DNA from: Schauerella fraxinea
Lineage (GTDB): Bacteria; Pseudomonadota; Gammaproteobacteria; Burkholderiales; Burkholderiaceae_B
Direction of reading: 5' to 3'
Length of the DNA: 64,000 nt
Assembly (NCBI GenBank): GCA_030849965.1
Contig: JAVDKL010000004.1
Location: 124,001-188,000 of the forward strand
Shown here: positions 1 to 7,823 of the stretch, one piece after another
How the letters are laid out: the number at the start of each line of letters is the position of its first letter
How positions within the stretch are numbered: position 1 is the stretch's first letter
Program-made: the position numbers and the translations under genes
Notes under the pieces: model-generated
What the model was told of the DNA's origin: nothing
Seen by the model: the letters and a program-made list of their open reading frames with translations, nothing else
Databases searched by the model: none

Positions 1-1
1 T

Positions 2-847
2 TTATTTGGTCGGCGTGCAACGGTCGGGTTTGCCAACGATAGTTGGGGCACGATCGAAGTGGGGCGTCGCACCAACCTGGCCTCGGACTGGATCGGCGAT
101 GTGGTGAGTCCTTTCGGCACGTCGTTTCGCACGGCCAATATCGGCACCACCTTCAGTGCCGCAAACACTATGAGGTTGGACAATCTCGCCATGTATCAGT
201 CGCCATCGATCGGTGGCGTGCAATTCGGCGTGGGCTACAGCTTCAATGCTGACTCATCACGCACTAACAACAATGGTCAGCAAACAGGTTTTGGGACAGG
301 CGACAACAATCGTCTGCTAACGACGGCGCTTCGCTATAGCGATGGGCCGGTGTACGCGGCCGCGGCATACGATCGGTTCACGCCCACGAATGCTGCCGTC
401 GGTGGGCAATCGGACGCTCGGATCGAGTCCCTTATCTTGGGCGGCACCTACGACTTCCAAGTGGTGAAGCTTGGTTTGGCTTGGGGGCAGACCCGCGACG
501 GCTGGTTTATCGGACAGAACATGGGCACCACGCCTGATCGCGGCGATTACAGCGATCTGGGCACGTTCGCGCTACGACGTGGCTTCAAAGCAAATTCCAC
601 GATGGTGGGGGTGACGGTGCCGTTGGGCAGTGCGACGTCTGTGCTGTCGTCGTGGCAGCGGTCGGATCCGAATTCGGCGCTACTGACCGGTGACGACGCC
701 ACAATGAATATCTACAGCGTGGGCGTCACCCATAACCTGTCGCAGCGTACAAATCTGTATGCCTACACGTCCTATGGCGACAACTACGCATTCAATCGCG
801 ACGCGAGCAACCGCACGGTGGTCGCGGGGGTGCGTCACAGGTTCTAG
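2..847 (+). CDS. Gram-negative porin, C-terminal part (5' end outside window)
   Basis: The open frame runs from the window edge to a TAG stop; the ATG at 59 is internal, because porin-like sequence continues upstream of it (a VGF...GTIEVGRR stretch typical of the first strands). The protein is a trimeric OmpC/Burkholderia-type diffusion porin: alternating short hydrophobic/polar strands, many Gly, Asn and Tyr, and a last strand ending GVRHRF with the C-terminal Phe recognised by the BAM machinery. About 281 residues are visible of a usual 350-390, so roughly a quarter is missing with the signal peptide. It would sit in the outer membrane and admit small hydrophilic solutes. Family is secure; substrate preference cannot be read. 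Confidence 0.9.
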   Translation, partial: LFGRRATVGFANDSWGTIEVGRRTNLASDWIGDVVSPFGTSFRTANIGTTFSAANTMRLDNLAMYQSPSIGGVQFGVGYSFNADSSRTNNNGQQTGFGTGDNNRLLTTALRYSDGPVYAAAAYDRFTPTNAAVGGQSDARIESLILGGTYDFQVVKLGLAWGQTRDGWFIGQNMGTTPDRGDYSDLGTFALRRGFKANSTMVGVTVPLGSATSVLSSWQRSDPNSALLTGDDATMNIYSVGVTHNLSQRTNLYAYTSYGDNYAFNRDASNRTVVAGVRHRF

Positions 848-951
848 GGCGATCGTCCGGCCACGCATGATGTGCTCAATCCATCTGTTCGATGGGTGGC
901 GTATCTGACTCCGCGAAGGTCTGCGTGGTGCGGGATGATGGTGGAAGAGTA

Positions 952-974
952 GGGCTGCGTCGGTGACGCAGCCC
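952..974 (+). terminator. hairpin after the porin gene
   Basis: A perfect 10-bp inverted repeat, GGGCTGCGTC / GACGCAGCCC with a GGT loop, lies about 105 bp after the porin stop. It is very stable, but no T-run follows, so it may be a terminator needing help or an RNA 3'-end stabiliser. Confidence 0.5.
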
Positions 975-1050
975 ACTCGCGCTTACTTAGGACAACGCGG
1001 GGGCCCGGTCGAAGGCAACGGTTGGCACGAATGCCGCAGGCCCGTCCGAA

Positions 1051-1087
1051 CCTGACAATTCTGTCAGGCAAAAGTCAGTGAGCTGAC
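1051..1087 (+). promoter_or_regulatory. CusR-like operator ahead of the two-component operon
   Basis: CCTGACA-ATTC-TGTCAGG (1051-1068) is a 7-bp inverted repeat with a 4-bp spacer. Its core TGACA-N4-TGTCA has the same layout as the E. coli CusR box (TGACAA-NN-TTGTCA). A second repeat, GTCAG-TGAG-CTGAC, follows at 1074-1087, and a possible -10 (TATTCT) at 1101-1106. The region 848-1173 otherwise holds only the porin hairpin. The site is about 105 bp before the response regulator start, fitting autoregulation. Confidence 0.55.
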
Positions 1088-1173
1088 CCCGGAAGTGGCG
1101 TATTCTTTTTTCTGGATAATTAACCCTTTGCGCGTGCCCCTATGGCGCGCGTATTTTGCTGGCAGGCTTCGTT

Positions 1174-1872
1174 GTGCGTGTACTTGTCGTTGAGGATGAA
1201 GAAAAAACGTCTACCTACATTCACCGTGGGTTGACCGAGATCGGCTATACCGTCGATGTGGCCTCGACCGGTATTGACGGCCTTCACCTGGCGCTCGAGT
1301 TCGACTATGACGCGATTGTGCTGGATCTGATGCTGCCTGGTCTTAACGGCTATAGCGTCGTAGAACAATTGCGGCGCCGGAAGGCGACGCCGGTGATCAT
1401 GTTGTCCGCTCGCGGCGACGTGACCGATCGCGTGACCGGATTGCAAAAAGGAGCAGACGACTATTTACCCAAACCTTTTTCGTTCACCGAACTTGTCGCC
1501 CGCCTGCAAGCCTTGACGCGACGTCAAGGCGCGGGCTTGGAGGCAACCACCTTGCAGGTCGAAGATTTGACGATCGATCTTCTCGCTCGACGTGTTGCAC
1601 GCGCAAACGATCGCCTCGAATTGACCGCGAAAGAGTTTTCGCTATTAAGCCTGCTTGCCCGGCATCAAGGTGAAGTGCTGTCGAAACTCATGATCGCCGA
1701 ACAGGTCTGGGATATGAATTTCGATAGCGACGTAAACGTGGTGGAAGCTGCGATCAAGCGGCTGCGCGTCAAGATCGACGCGCCCTATGCCAATAAGTTG
1801 CTGCACACGGTGCGAGGCATGGGATACGTGCTGGAAGCTCGCTTAAGTCATGGCGGCAAAGCGACAGCATGA
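1174..1872 (+). CDS. OmpR/CusR-family response regulator
   Basis: DNA-binding response regulator of 232 residues. I chose the GTG at 1174 because it gives the canonical MRVLVVEDE start; a TTG at 1156 adds six residues. The receiver domain (1-115) shows acidic residues E7/D8, phospho-acceptor D51, switch S78 and K100 in the LPKP motif. The C-terminal winged helix (about 130-225) has the OmpR-type LTAKEF...LL pattern and the recognition-helix region VVEAAIKRLR. It overlaps the kinase gene by 4 bp (ATGA), so the two are co-translated. The closest known types are the heavy-metal regulators CusR, CopR and IrlR. The upstream TGACA-N4-TGTCA repeat supports a copper/silver-type role, but no efflux genes are adjacent. 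Confidence 0.9.
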   Translation: MRVLVVEDEEKTSTYIHRGLTEIGYTVDVASTGIDGLHLALEFDYDAIVLDLMLPGLNGYSVVEQLRRRKATPVIMLSARGDVTDRVTGLQKGADDYLPKPFSFTELVARLQALTRRQGAGLEATTLQVEDLTIDLLARRVARANDRLELTAKEFSLLSLLARHQGEVLSKLMIAEQVWDMNFDSDVNVVEAAIKRLRVKIDAPYANKLLHTVRGMGYVLEARLSHGGKATA

Positions 1873-3260
1873 TGCGCCGAAACTCCATTGCCTGGCGGAT
1901 GGCCGCCATGTTTGCCGTCACGGCGGCGATCGTGTTTTCGGGTGTGGCGTATTTCTCCTACAACGTGCTTTCCAATTCGGTGCGCAGCCAGGTTCGCGCC
2001 GAATTGGCGTTTCATCATTCCATTTTGCTGCCGTTCATCTCCCAGCGCGATACGCCGGCCGAATGGGACGCGGTTCGCAAGAAACTCGATGGCATGGCGC
2101 CGGAAGTCGGTCGGGTGCGCTATTGGATTCAGTGTGACGATCCCGCCTACCGCTACGGTGGGCTGGCGGAACGAGATGGATTGGATGTGCACGGCGCCTT
2201 GCCGGTCGATGGCTTCGGCTTTACCAAGGACGGCGATCCGCCGAAGATCTGGGGCGTGATGGCTCGGTCGATTCCGGCAAACGCAGGGCGGCCACCGCTC
2301 GAGTTTGCTGTCGCACTCGACGCCACCGATTACGTCCACACCAAAGAGAAATTTCAGCGTGTGATGCAGATCACCTCCGCACTCGGAATCCTTCTAGTGG
2401 CGGTATTTGGATACTGGATTGCCAAGTTGGGGCTGGGGCCCGTTCGCAAGCTGGGTGAGCAGGCCAATGCACTGCCGCCGAAGGATCCGCGCAAGCGTTT
2501 GAACATCGAGAATTTGCCCACTGAGATTCGTGAGCTGGCTGTGTCGTTCAATAATGCACTGGAACGACGCGAAGCCGCCTGGCGCCAGCTTGAAGGCTTC
2601 AATGCGGATACGGCGCACGAGTTGCGCACGCCGCTCACCAATCTGATCGGGCAAACTCAAGTGGCCCTTGCCAATCCCCGCAGCATCGACGAAATGCGTG
2701 ATCTGCTTGCTTCCAACCTGGAAGAACTCGATCGCATGAGCAATATCGTCAACGATATGCTGTTCCTGTCACGGGCCGATAACGGCAGTCGCGCGGCTGA
2801 TCTGGATGAGGTGTCGCTGAATATCGAGGCGTATAAAACGGCCGAATATCTGGAACACCTTTTCCTCGATGCGCGACTAACGGTGCGCATTGTGGGGGAT
2901 GCTCACGCCCGCGTCGACCGGCGCTTGTTTCATCGCGCACTTGCCAATCTGCTCTCAAATTGCACGCAGTATGCCGATCCGGATAGCGAAGTGGTCGTTC
3001 TGATCGACACCACCACCGAGCACGTTCGGATTTCGGTATCCAACGAGGGCCAGCAGATTCCCGTCGATCAAAAACCGCGATTATTCGAGCGGTTTTATCG
3101 CGGCGACGGCGCCCGCACCAGTAGCGGGCTGCATCACGGACTGGGGCTTTCCATTGTGCGCGCGATCGCCAATATGCACGACGGTGATGTGTTCTTGAAG
3201 AGCGCAAATGGAATCAACACGTTTGGCTTCACGCTCTGCCGCGACATACGGCAGGCGTGA
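1869..3260 (+). CDS. heavy-metal-type sensor histidine kinase
   Basis: Membrane sensor kinase of 463 residues, partner of the preceding regulator. TM1 lies at about 11-30, a periplasmic sensing segment of about 135 residues follows, and TM2 is at about 168-188. Next come a HAMP linker, the dimerisation/phosphoacceptor helix with H250 in TAHELRTPL, and a GHKL ATPase domain with an N-box (NLLSN) and a GLGLSIV G-box near the C terminus. Length and layout match CusS/CopS/IrlS kinases. The periplasmic part carries a single Cys and few His or Met, so metal binding is not obvious from sequence. Signal identity is inferred from the family and the operator, not shown. Confidence 0.9.
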   Translation: MMRRNSIAWRMAAMFAVTAAIVFSGVAYFSYNVLSNSVRSQVRAELAFHHSILLPFISQRDTPAEWDAVRKKLDGMAPEVGRVRYWIQCDDPAYRYGGLAERDGLDVHGALPVDGFGFTKDGDPPKIWGVMARSIPANAGRPPLEFAVALDATDYVHTKEKFQRVMQITSALGILLVAVFGYWIAKLGLGPVRKLGEQANALPPKDPRKRLNIENLPTEIRELAVSFNNALERREAAWRQLEGFNADTAHELRTPLTNLIGQTQVALANPRSIDEMRDLLASNLEELDRMSNIVNDMLFLSRADNGSRAADLDEVSLNIEAYKTAEYLEHLFLDARLTVRIVGDAHARVDRRLFHRALANLLSNCTQYADPDSEVVVLIDTTTEHVRISVSNEGQQIPVDQKPRLFERFYRGDGARTSSGLHHGLGLSIVRAIANMHDGDVFLKSANGINTFGFTLCRDIRQA

Positions 3261-3347
3261 GGTTCGCGGTGACTAACGCAACCCGCAACTGATCGGCCAC
3301 ATTTGAAGCGGTTGCTGATCGCGAGAAGGGCGGCAGTAGTCAGGCCG

Positions 3348-3806
3348 CTACGTTGTGGACGCGCCGTTGGCATCGGGAAATAGACACCCGCCACTGCGCA
3401 CCAGCGCCTTCACCTCCTCACTCGTTTGCGTGGGGTGGTGCCTTATTCGCGCGATGAACTCCTTTTGGTTCCGTACATACGACTTCGGGTCGTGCTGCGC
3501 ACTCCAGAGGACGATCTGCAGCACGATGGGGATGAGATCCAGGCCTTTTTCGGTCAGGCGGTAGAAGTCTTTGCGCCCGTCGTCGGGGCTCGGCGCGCGC
3601 GAGAGAATGCCTTGCGCTTCCAGAAAGGCCAAGCGTGAAGCGAGCACATTGGTCGCGATTTTTTCGTCGGATTTCAGGAACTCGCCATACGTCTTTTTGC
3701 CGTCAAAAACGATGTCGCGAATGATCAGCAGCGACCAGCGGTCGCCGAAGAGCTCAACGCCGTAATTCACCGCGCAGTGGGACCGAATTGCTTTACTCGT
3801 CGTCAT
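3348..3806 (-). CDS. HxlR-family transcriptional regulator
   Basis: Small winged-helix repressor of 152 residues. The HxlR signature is clear: the segment NYGVELFGDRWSLLIIRDI followed by KTYGEFLKS and IATNVLASRL (recognition helix), then the wing (DGRKDFYRLTEKG). Cys11 sits just before the first helix, the place where redox-sensing HxlR members (YodB, HypR, QorR types) carry their reactive cysteine; a second Cys is near the C terminus. It is transcribed divergently from two NAD(P)-binding oxidoreductase genes, the arrangement seen for quinone or electrophile-responsive HxlR regulators. Two matching inverted repeats lie in the shared intergenic region. Ligand and redox response are inferred. 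Confidence 0.9.
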   Translation of the reverse strand: MTTSKAIRSHCAVNYGVELFGDRWSLLIIRDIVFDGKKTYGEFLKSDEKIATNVLASRLAFLEAQGILSRAPSPDDGRKDFYRLTEKGLDLIPIVLQIVLWSAQHDPKSYVRNQKEFIARIRHHPTQTSEEVKALVRSGGCLFPDANGASTT

Positions 3807-3823
3807 GCTGCCACTTTAACATC

Positions 3824-3840
3824 ACTTGCCTTTAACAAGT
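3824..3840. promoter_or_regulatory. HxlR operator candidate 1
   Basis: ACTTG-CCTTTAA-CAAGT, a 5-bp inverted repeat with a 7-bp spacer, lies 17 bp upstream of the HxlR start codon. It shares sequence and spacing with the second site centred 32 bp (about three helical turns) away. Confidence 0.65.
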
Positions 3841-3853
3841 AACTTTCCGTACG

Positions 3854-3874
3854 TCACTTGTGTTTTGCAAGTGA
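3854..3874. promoter_or_regulatory. HxlR operator candidate 2
   Basis: TCACTTG-TGTTTTG-CAAGTGA is a perfect 7-bp inverted repeat with a 7-bp spacer, about 95 bp before the rightward dehydrogenase gene. Core ACTTG-N7-CAAGT is identical to site 1, so one dimer per site could control both divergent promoters. Confidence 0.7.
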
Positions 3875-3970
3875 GATGAATAGCATGGGTTTCATCAAGA
3901 GCGTGGGCGACGTTCTCGGCCACGCAGAAGCACGGGCTTCCATTTCATATCAATCACAAGGATCGCGAAC

Positions 3971-4909
3971 ATGCACGTTTTGGTTACTGGAGGAACCGGC
4001 CATATCGGTTCATACGTCATTCCCGAGCTCGTCGCGGCAGGACACGATGTGACCGGCTTGGCCCGCTCGGACAACGCCGCAGCGGCGGTGGCGGCGCTCG
4101 GCGCCAAGGTGTGGCGCGGCGATCTTTCCGACCTTGCGGGGTTGAAGGCGGCAGCGGCAGCAGCCGATGGCGTCGTTCATGTCGCACACAGGCAAGACCT
4201 GCTCCCCTCCGGTGGGCTCGACGCTGTCGCCGCCGCAGAGCTTCAGATCATGCTTGCCTATGGCGAGGCATTGGCTGGAACAGGCAAGCCGCTGGTCGTG
4301 TCGGGAAGCATAGGCGCGCCAGGGTGGGAGAACCTGGGTCGACCGGCTACCGAAGCGGATCCGGCGCTGCCGGCCGGCGATCCCTACAAGGGCACGTTGA
4401 GGGTTCGTAACGCGGTGGATCTCGCCGTCATCGATCTGGCCAATCGCGGCGTGCGGTCTTCAATCGTGCGGATTCCCCCCATCGCACACAGCGCAACCGA
4501 TGTGGGATTTCTTCCCATGCTGATCGGGCTGGCCAAAGAGAAGGGCGTTGTGGGCTACCCAGGCGCGGGCGCGAACCTCTGGCCGGCCGTGCATGGCAGC
4601 GACCTCGCCGTGCTGTTCCGTCTTGCGCTTGAGAAGAGTCCTGCGGGGAAATATTGGCATGGGATCGAAGGCGAAGGCCTGCCGTTCCGTGAGATCGCGG
4701 AGGCGATCGGCAGCCGGCTGAACCTGCCGGCGGTGAGCATTCCCGTAGACGTTCTGATGTTGCCGGGATTCTTCGGCTTTCTCGCGAACCTTGTCGCGCT
4801 GGATCTCCCTGCGTCCAACCTGATCACGCGCCAATCCCTCGGCTGGGAACCCGCTCAGCCCAGCTTGCTCACCGATCTGGACAACGGACATTACTTTCCC
4901 GCCGATTGA
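3971..4909 (+). CDS. NAD(P)-dependent epimerase/dehydratase-type SDR
   Basis: Extended short-chain dehydrogenase fold, 312 residues. The N-terminal TGGTGHIG loop at residues 6-13 is the GxxGxxG dinucleotide-binding motif. The usual catalytic YxxxK is not intact: the candidate Tyr (DPYKGTLR, around residue 140) has Leu where Lys is expected. The reaction may therefore be atypical or non-catalytic. It is the first gene rightward from the HxlR operators and is followed 60 bp later by another Rossmann protein, so the pair probably responds to the same signal. Substrate cannot be told; homologues are annotated only as NAD-dependent epimerases. Confidence 0.8.
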   Translation: MHVLVTGGTGHIGSYVIPELVAAGHDVTGLARSDNAAAAVAALGAKVWRGDLSDLAGLKAAAAAADGVVHVAHRQDLLPSGGLDAVAAAELQIMLAYGEALAGTGKPLVVSGSIGAPGWENLGRPATEADPALPAGDPYKGTLRVRNAVDLAVIDLANRGVRSSIVRIPPIAHSATDVGFLPMLIGLAKEKGVVGYPGAGANLWPAVHGSDLAVLFRLALEKSPAGKYWHGIEGEGLPFREIAEAIGSRLNLPAVSIPVDVLMLPGFFGFLANLVALDLPASNLITRQSLGWEPAQPSLLTDLDNGHYFPAD

Positions 4910-4969
4910 AGCGGAAAGAAAAGACAGCTGAGCACTTCGAGCACAACACAACCGACTGGAAAACATCAC

Positions 4970-5599
4970 ATGAACACGATCAAAACAATCAGCATCATTG
5001 GCGCCGGCGGCATGGCCACGGCAATCGCGGGTCGAACCCTCAAGGCGGGTTACGCGGTGGAAGTGATCAGCCGCGATGCTGCCAAAGCGCAGGCATTGGC
5101 CGACACGCTTGGCACCGGAGCGACGATCGGAACGTACGGCGCCACCCCGGCGGGCGCCATCGTCATCCTGGCCGTGCCGTACAGTGGTGCCGCAGCGGCA
5201 GTGGCCGATTTCGGGAGCGCGCTGGACGGAAAGGTTATCGTCGACATCACCAACCCCATCGCCCCGGACCTCTCGGGCCTCGTGACCCCCAACGGCAGTT
5301 CCGCTGCGCAGGAAATTGCCAAGCATGTGCCGGCGGGCGCGCATGTGGTGAAAGCGTTCAATACCTTGTTCGGCCATGTCCTTGCGAGAGGCGGGCAGCT
5401 TGACGTGTTTATTGCAGCGGACGATGCCGACGCCAAGGCGCGCGTCTCGTCTTACGTCGACAGTCTCGGTTTACGTCCAATGGACGTGGGTGGCTTGCAG
5501 ATGGCGCAGGCCATCGAGTCCCTCGGGCTGCTGATGATCGGGGTGGCGAAAAACGGTGCCGGCACCTTCGACATCGCCCTGCGGGTCGATATCGGATAA
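4970..5599 (+). CDS. F420-reductase-like NAD(P)-binding oxidoreductase
   Basis: Protein of 209 residues with an N-terminal Rossmann motif (GAGGMATAIAG, residues 11-21), an SRD segment fitting NADPH 2'-phosphate recognition, and the NPI...P block seen in the NADPH:F420 oxidoreductase superfamily. Betaproteobacteria are not expected to make F420, so the true acceptor is probably another flavin, quinone or ketone. It is co-directional with the preceding SDR gene and lies behind the HxlR operators, which suggests induction by electrophiles or quinones. Family assignment is firm, function is not. Confidence 0.8.
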   Translation: MNTIKTISIIGAGGMATAIAGRTLKAGYAVEVISRDAAKAQALADTLGTGATIGTYGATPAGAIVILAVPYSGAAAAVADFGSALDGKVIVDITNPIAPDLSGLVTPNGSSAAQEIAKHVPAGAHVVKAFNTLFGHVLARGGQLDVFIAADDADAKARVSSYVDSLGLRPMDVGGLQMAQAIESLGLLMIGVAKNGAGTFDIALRVDIG

Positions 5600-5645
5600 A
5601 TCGGCGGCGCGGCGTGGCCGGCGCTGCTTACCTGACCGGAATTCC

Positions 5646-5664
5646 GCCATGCGCGTGGCATGGC
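5646..5664. terminator. possible bidirectional terminator hairpin
   Basis: GCCATGC-GCGTG-GCATGGC lies between two convergent genes (stops at 5599 and 5677). The stem is 7 bp with a 5-nt loop; no clear T-run on either strand. Confidence 0.35.
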
Positions 5665-5676
5665 CGTCACCCGACC

Positions 5677-6960
5677 CTAGCCGAGTACCGAATCGGCCAC
5701 CAGGTACACATCCAGCACGATGATGGCCCCGGTCGTGAATACAGCCATGGCAGCCCAGGTTCTTGCCAACACGAACTTGCCCATCACGTCGCGACGCATG
5801 GCCAGCCAAGTGAGCGGAATGAGTGCAAACGGCAATGCCAAACTCAAAATGACCTGGCTCAGCACCAGCAGGTTATCGGGGTCGCGACCGCCGTTTTCGA
5901 TCAATAGCCCGATCGCGGCCAGTGCTGCAATTACCCGCGTGATCACGGCACGCCGATTATCCGAGACCGCCCGCGATGCGAATCCGCTGGATAGCACCCG
6001 GCCGGCAAGCACGCCGGTGATCGTCGAGCTCTGACCGGCTGCATAAAGCGCCACAGCGAACACGATCGCCGCGCCCATGCCCAACGTCTGCCCGATCGCG
6101 GTGTGAGCGGCATCGAGGCTCGACACCGGAACGAGCGATCCCGACAACGACGCGGCTGCCACGATCATGATCGCGGCGTTGATCAGCATCGCAACGGTGA
6201 GGCAAACCAAGGTGTCCATTTTGGCGAGGCGCATGGCGATGGCACGCGACATGTCGGTGAGGCCCCGGCCTTGGGCGGCAAGCGAACCGGAATGCAGATA
6301 CAGGTTATGCGGCATCAAGGTGGCGCCCAGGATGCCCAGGGCGATCATGAAACCGCGTGAGTCCGAGAGTGCGCGTCCCGGTTGGGCCGCTTCTGTGGCC
6401 ACTTGCGTCCACGCTGGGTTGGCCTTGAAGAGCAGATACACGAATGATGCGGCGACCACAGCGAGCAGCACGGCAACGATTTTTTCATGGCGCTCGGCGC
6501 GGCCGCGGGCGATCACGAGTACGGTAAGCGTACCGACGGCGGTGACGGCCACGCCGCTGATGAGCGACATGCCGAAAAGCAGGCGAAGCGCAATGGCGCC
6601 GCCGATGAGTTCGGCCAGGGCCGTGGCGAGAATGGCCGCTTCGCCCGCGATCCAGGATGCGCGCGCAATGCCGCGAGGCAAATGCCGGGCGGTGAGCGTG
6701 GCGAGGTTTTCGCCTGTGGCCAGCGCCGTGCGCGACACAAGCACCTGAAAGCCCATGGCGATGAGGGCTGAAAGGATGACGATGGAAAGCAGGGCGTAGC
6801 CGAAGCCGCTGCCGCCGGCGATGTCCGTTGCCCAATTGCCTGGATCGATGTATCCCACGGCCACGAGCAGTCCCGGTCCTACGACGCGAGCCAGGTTTGG
6901 CGAGATTTTGCGGGTGGCGCTTGCGCTGCTGCCGGCAAGAGCAAAGATGAGGGAGGGCAT
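5677..6960 (-). CDS. mntH: Nramp-family divalent metal transporter
   Basis: Inner-membrane proton-coupled Mn2+/Fe2+ importer, 427 residues, about 11 membrane helices. The two metal-binding signatures are intact: DPGNW in TM1 (around residue 40) and MPHNLYLHS in TM6, supplying the Asp, Asn and Met ligands. The sequence between TM6 and TM7 and the loss of extra loops match bacterial MntH rather than eukaryotic DMT1. It is monocistronic on the minus strand, with an AT-rich upstream region. I could not identify a convincing MntR or Fur box. Family assignment is very secure; preference for Mn over Fe is from family knowledge. Confidence 0.93.
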   Translation of the reverse strand: MPSLIFALAGSSASATRKISPNLARVVGPGLLVAVGYIDPGNWATDIAGGSGFGYALLSIVILSALIAMGFQVLVSRTALATGENLATLTARHLPRGIARASWIAGEAAILATALAELIGGAIALRLLFGMSLISGVAVTAVGTLTVLVIARGRAERHEKIVAVLLAVVAASFVYLLFKANPAWTQVATEAAQPGRALSDSRGFMIALGILGATLMPHNLYLHSGSLAAQGRGLTDMSRAIAMRLAKMDTLVCLTVAMLINAAIMIVAAASLSGSLVPVSSLDAAHTAIGQTLGMGAAIVFAVALYAAGQSSTITGVLAGRVLSSGFASRAVSDNRRAVITRVIAALAAIGLLIENGGRDPDNLLVLSQVILSLALPFALIPLTWLAMRRDVMGKFVLARTWAAMAVFTTGAIIVLDVYLVADSVLG

Positions 6961-7276
6961 TCGGACGTCCAGGTGAGGCTCAGTGATTGTGCGGTGTGGC
7001 GTGCTGAACGTCTAATTAATTGAATTCTGATTGACGATAGTTTTTAGCGATACTGCCACAACGAGCTGCCAACGTAGAACGGTGTAGCCCGTTAGTCCAA
7101 GAGGTGAAGATGTCTAGCGAAATGGCAACACTACTTTCCGGCACCGCAATGATCTGAGATTAGGATTGGGCGTCGCCAGATCGGGCACATCAAAAGCGGC
7201 GGGATCGAAAACGCCCGCGATCGCGCGGGCGCTTGTTCCAGCGTCAAACAGCGGCCAAGGCCGCTATTCGATTCGA
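6961..7276. other. intergenic region: mntH promoter side and osmC 3' side
   Basis: About 316 bp without a gene. The part next to mntH (roughly 7010-7050) is AT-rich and probably holds its promoter; the part next to osmC carries the osmC terminator. The short open frame on the minus strand across 7131-7337 crosses that hairpin and looks like a shadow. Confidence 0.5.
7212..7231 (-). terminator. Rho-independent terminator of osmC
   Basis: On the minus strand, CGCCCGCG-CGAT-CGCGGGCG forms an 8-bp all-GC stem with a 4-nt loop and is followed directly by TTTT. It lies 45 bp after the osmC stop codon. Confidence 0.8.
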
Positions 7277-7702
7277 TCAGGAGGCCAGCTTGGCGTCCAT
7301 GGTGATCTTGGCGTTGAGCACCTTGGAAACCGGGCAACCGGCCTTGGCCTTGTTGGCGGCTTCTTCAAATGCCTTGGCGTCGGCACCGGGGATCGTCGCC
7401 ACAACCGTCAGGTGGATTGCTGTGATGGCAAAGCCGTCATCCAGCTTGTCCAACGTGACCTCTGCCTTGGTTTCAATCTTGTCTGCCGTGAGCTTGGCTT
7501 CGCCGAGAATCATCGACAGGGCCATCGAAAAGCAGCCGGCGTGTGCGGCACCGATCAATTCTTCGGGATTGGTACCCGGGGCGCCTTCAAAGCGCGTGTT
7601 GAAGCCGTAAGGCTGCGCTTTGAGCGCGCCGCTTTCGGTCGAAATCTGTCCTTTACCTGTTTTCAGGTCGCCTTGCCAAACTGCGGATGCGTGTTTTTTC
7701 AT
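7277..7702 (-). CDS. osmC: OsmC-family organic hydroperoxide peroxidase
   Basis: Cytoplasmic thiol peroxidase of 141 residues. I chose the ATG at 7702 because AAGGAG lies 8 bp upstream and the protein then starts MKKHASAVWQG, as in OsmC; a longer frame adds an unrelated tail. The two redox cysteines are present: peroxidatic C57 in HAGCFSMAL and resolving C123 in AGCPVSK; R37 and E48 near the active site are also conserved. It reduces organic and fatty-acid hydroperoxides. The gene is monocistronic with a good terminator. The OsmC subgroup fits better than Ohr, judging by the N terminus. Confidence 0.92.
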   Translation of the reverse strand: MKKHASAVWQGDLKTGKGQISTESGALKAQPYGFNTRFEGAPGTNPEELIGAAHAGCFSMALSMILGEAKLTADKIETKAEVTLDKLDDGFAITAIHLTVVATIPGADAKAFEEAANKAKAGCPVSKVLNAKITMDAKLAS

Positions 7703-7823
7703 GCGAAACTCCTTGGTTGAGGTGCGGCGGGGGTCTTCACGCTCGCTGTAGTTGAACCCGTAAATCGTTAGCACGTGCCATGCCGGACAGGGGCGGGCGC
7801 GACTGGCGCCCTATGGAAACAAA

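Noticed and set aside
4970-5599. true NADPH:F420 oxidoreductase
   Set aside because: The family match is real, but this lineage is not expected to make F420 and no F420 biosynthesis genes are in view.
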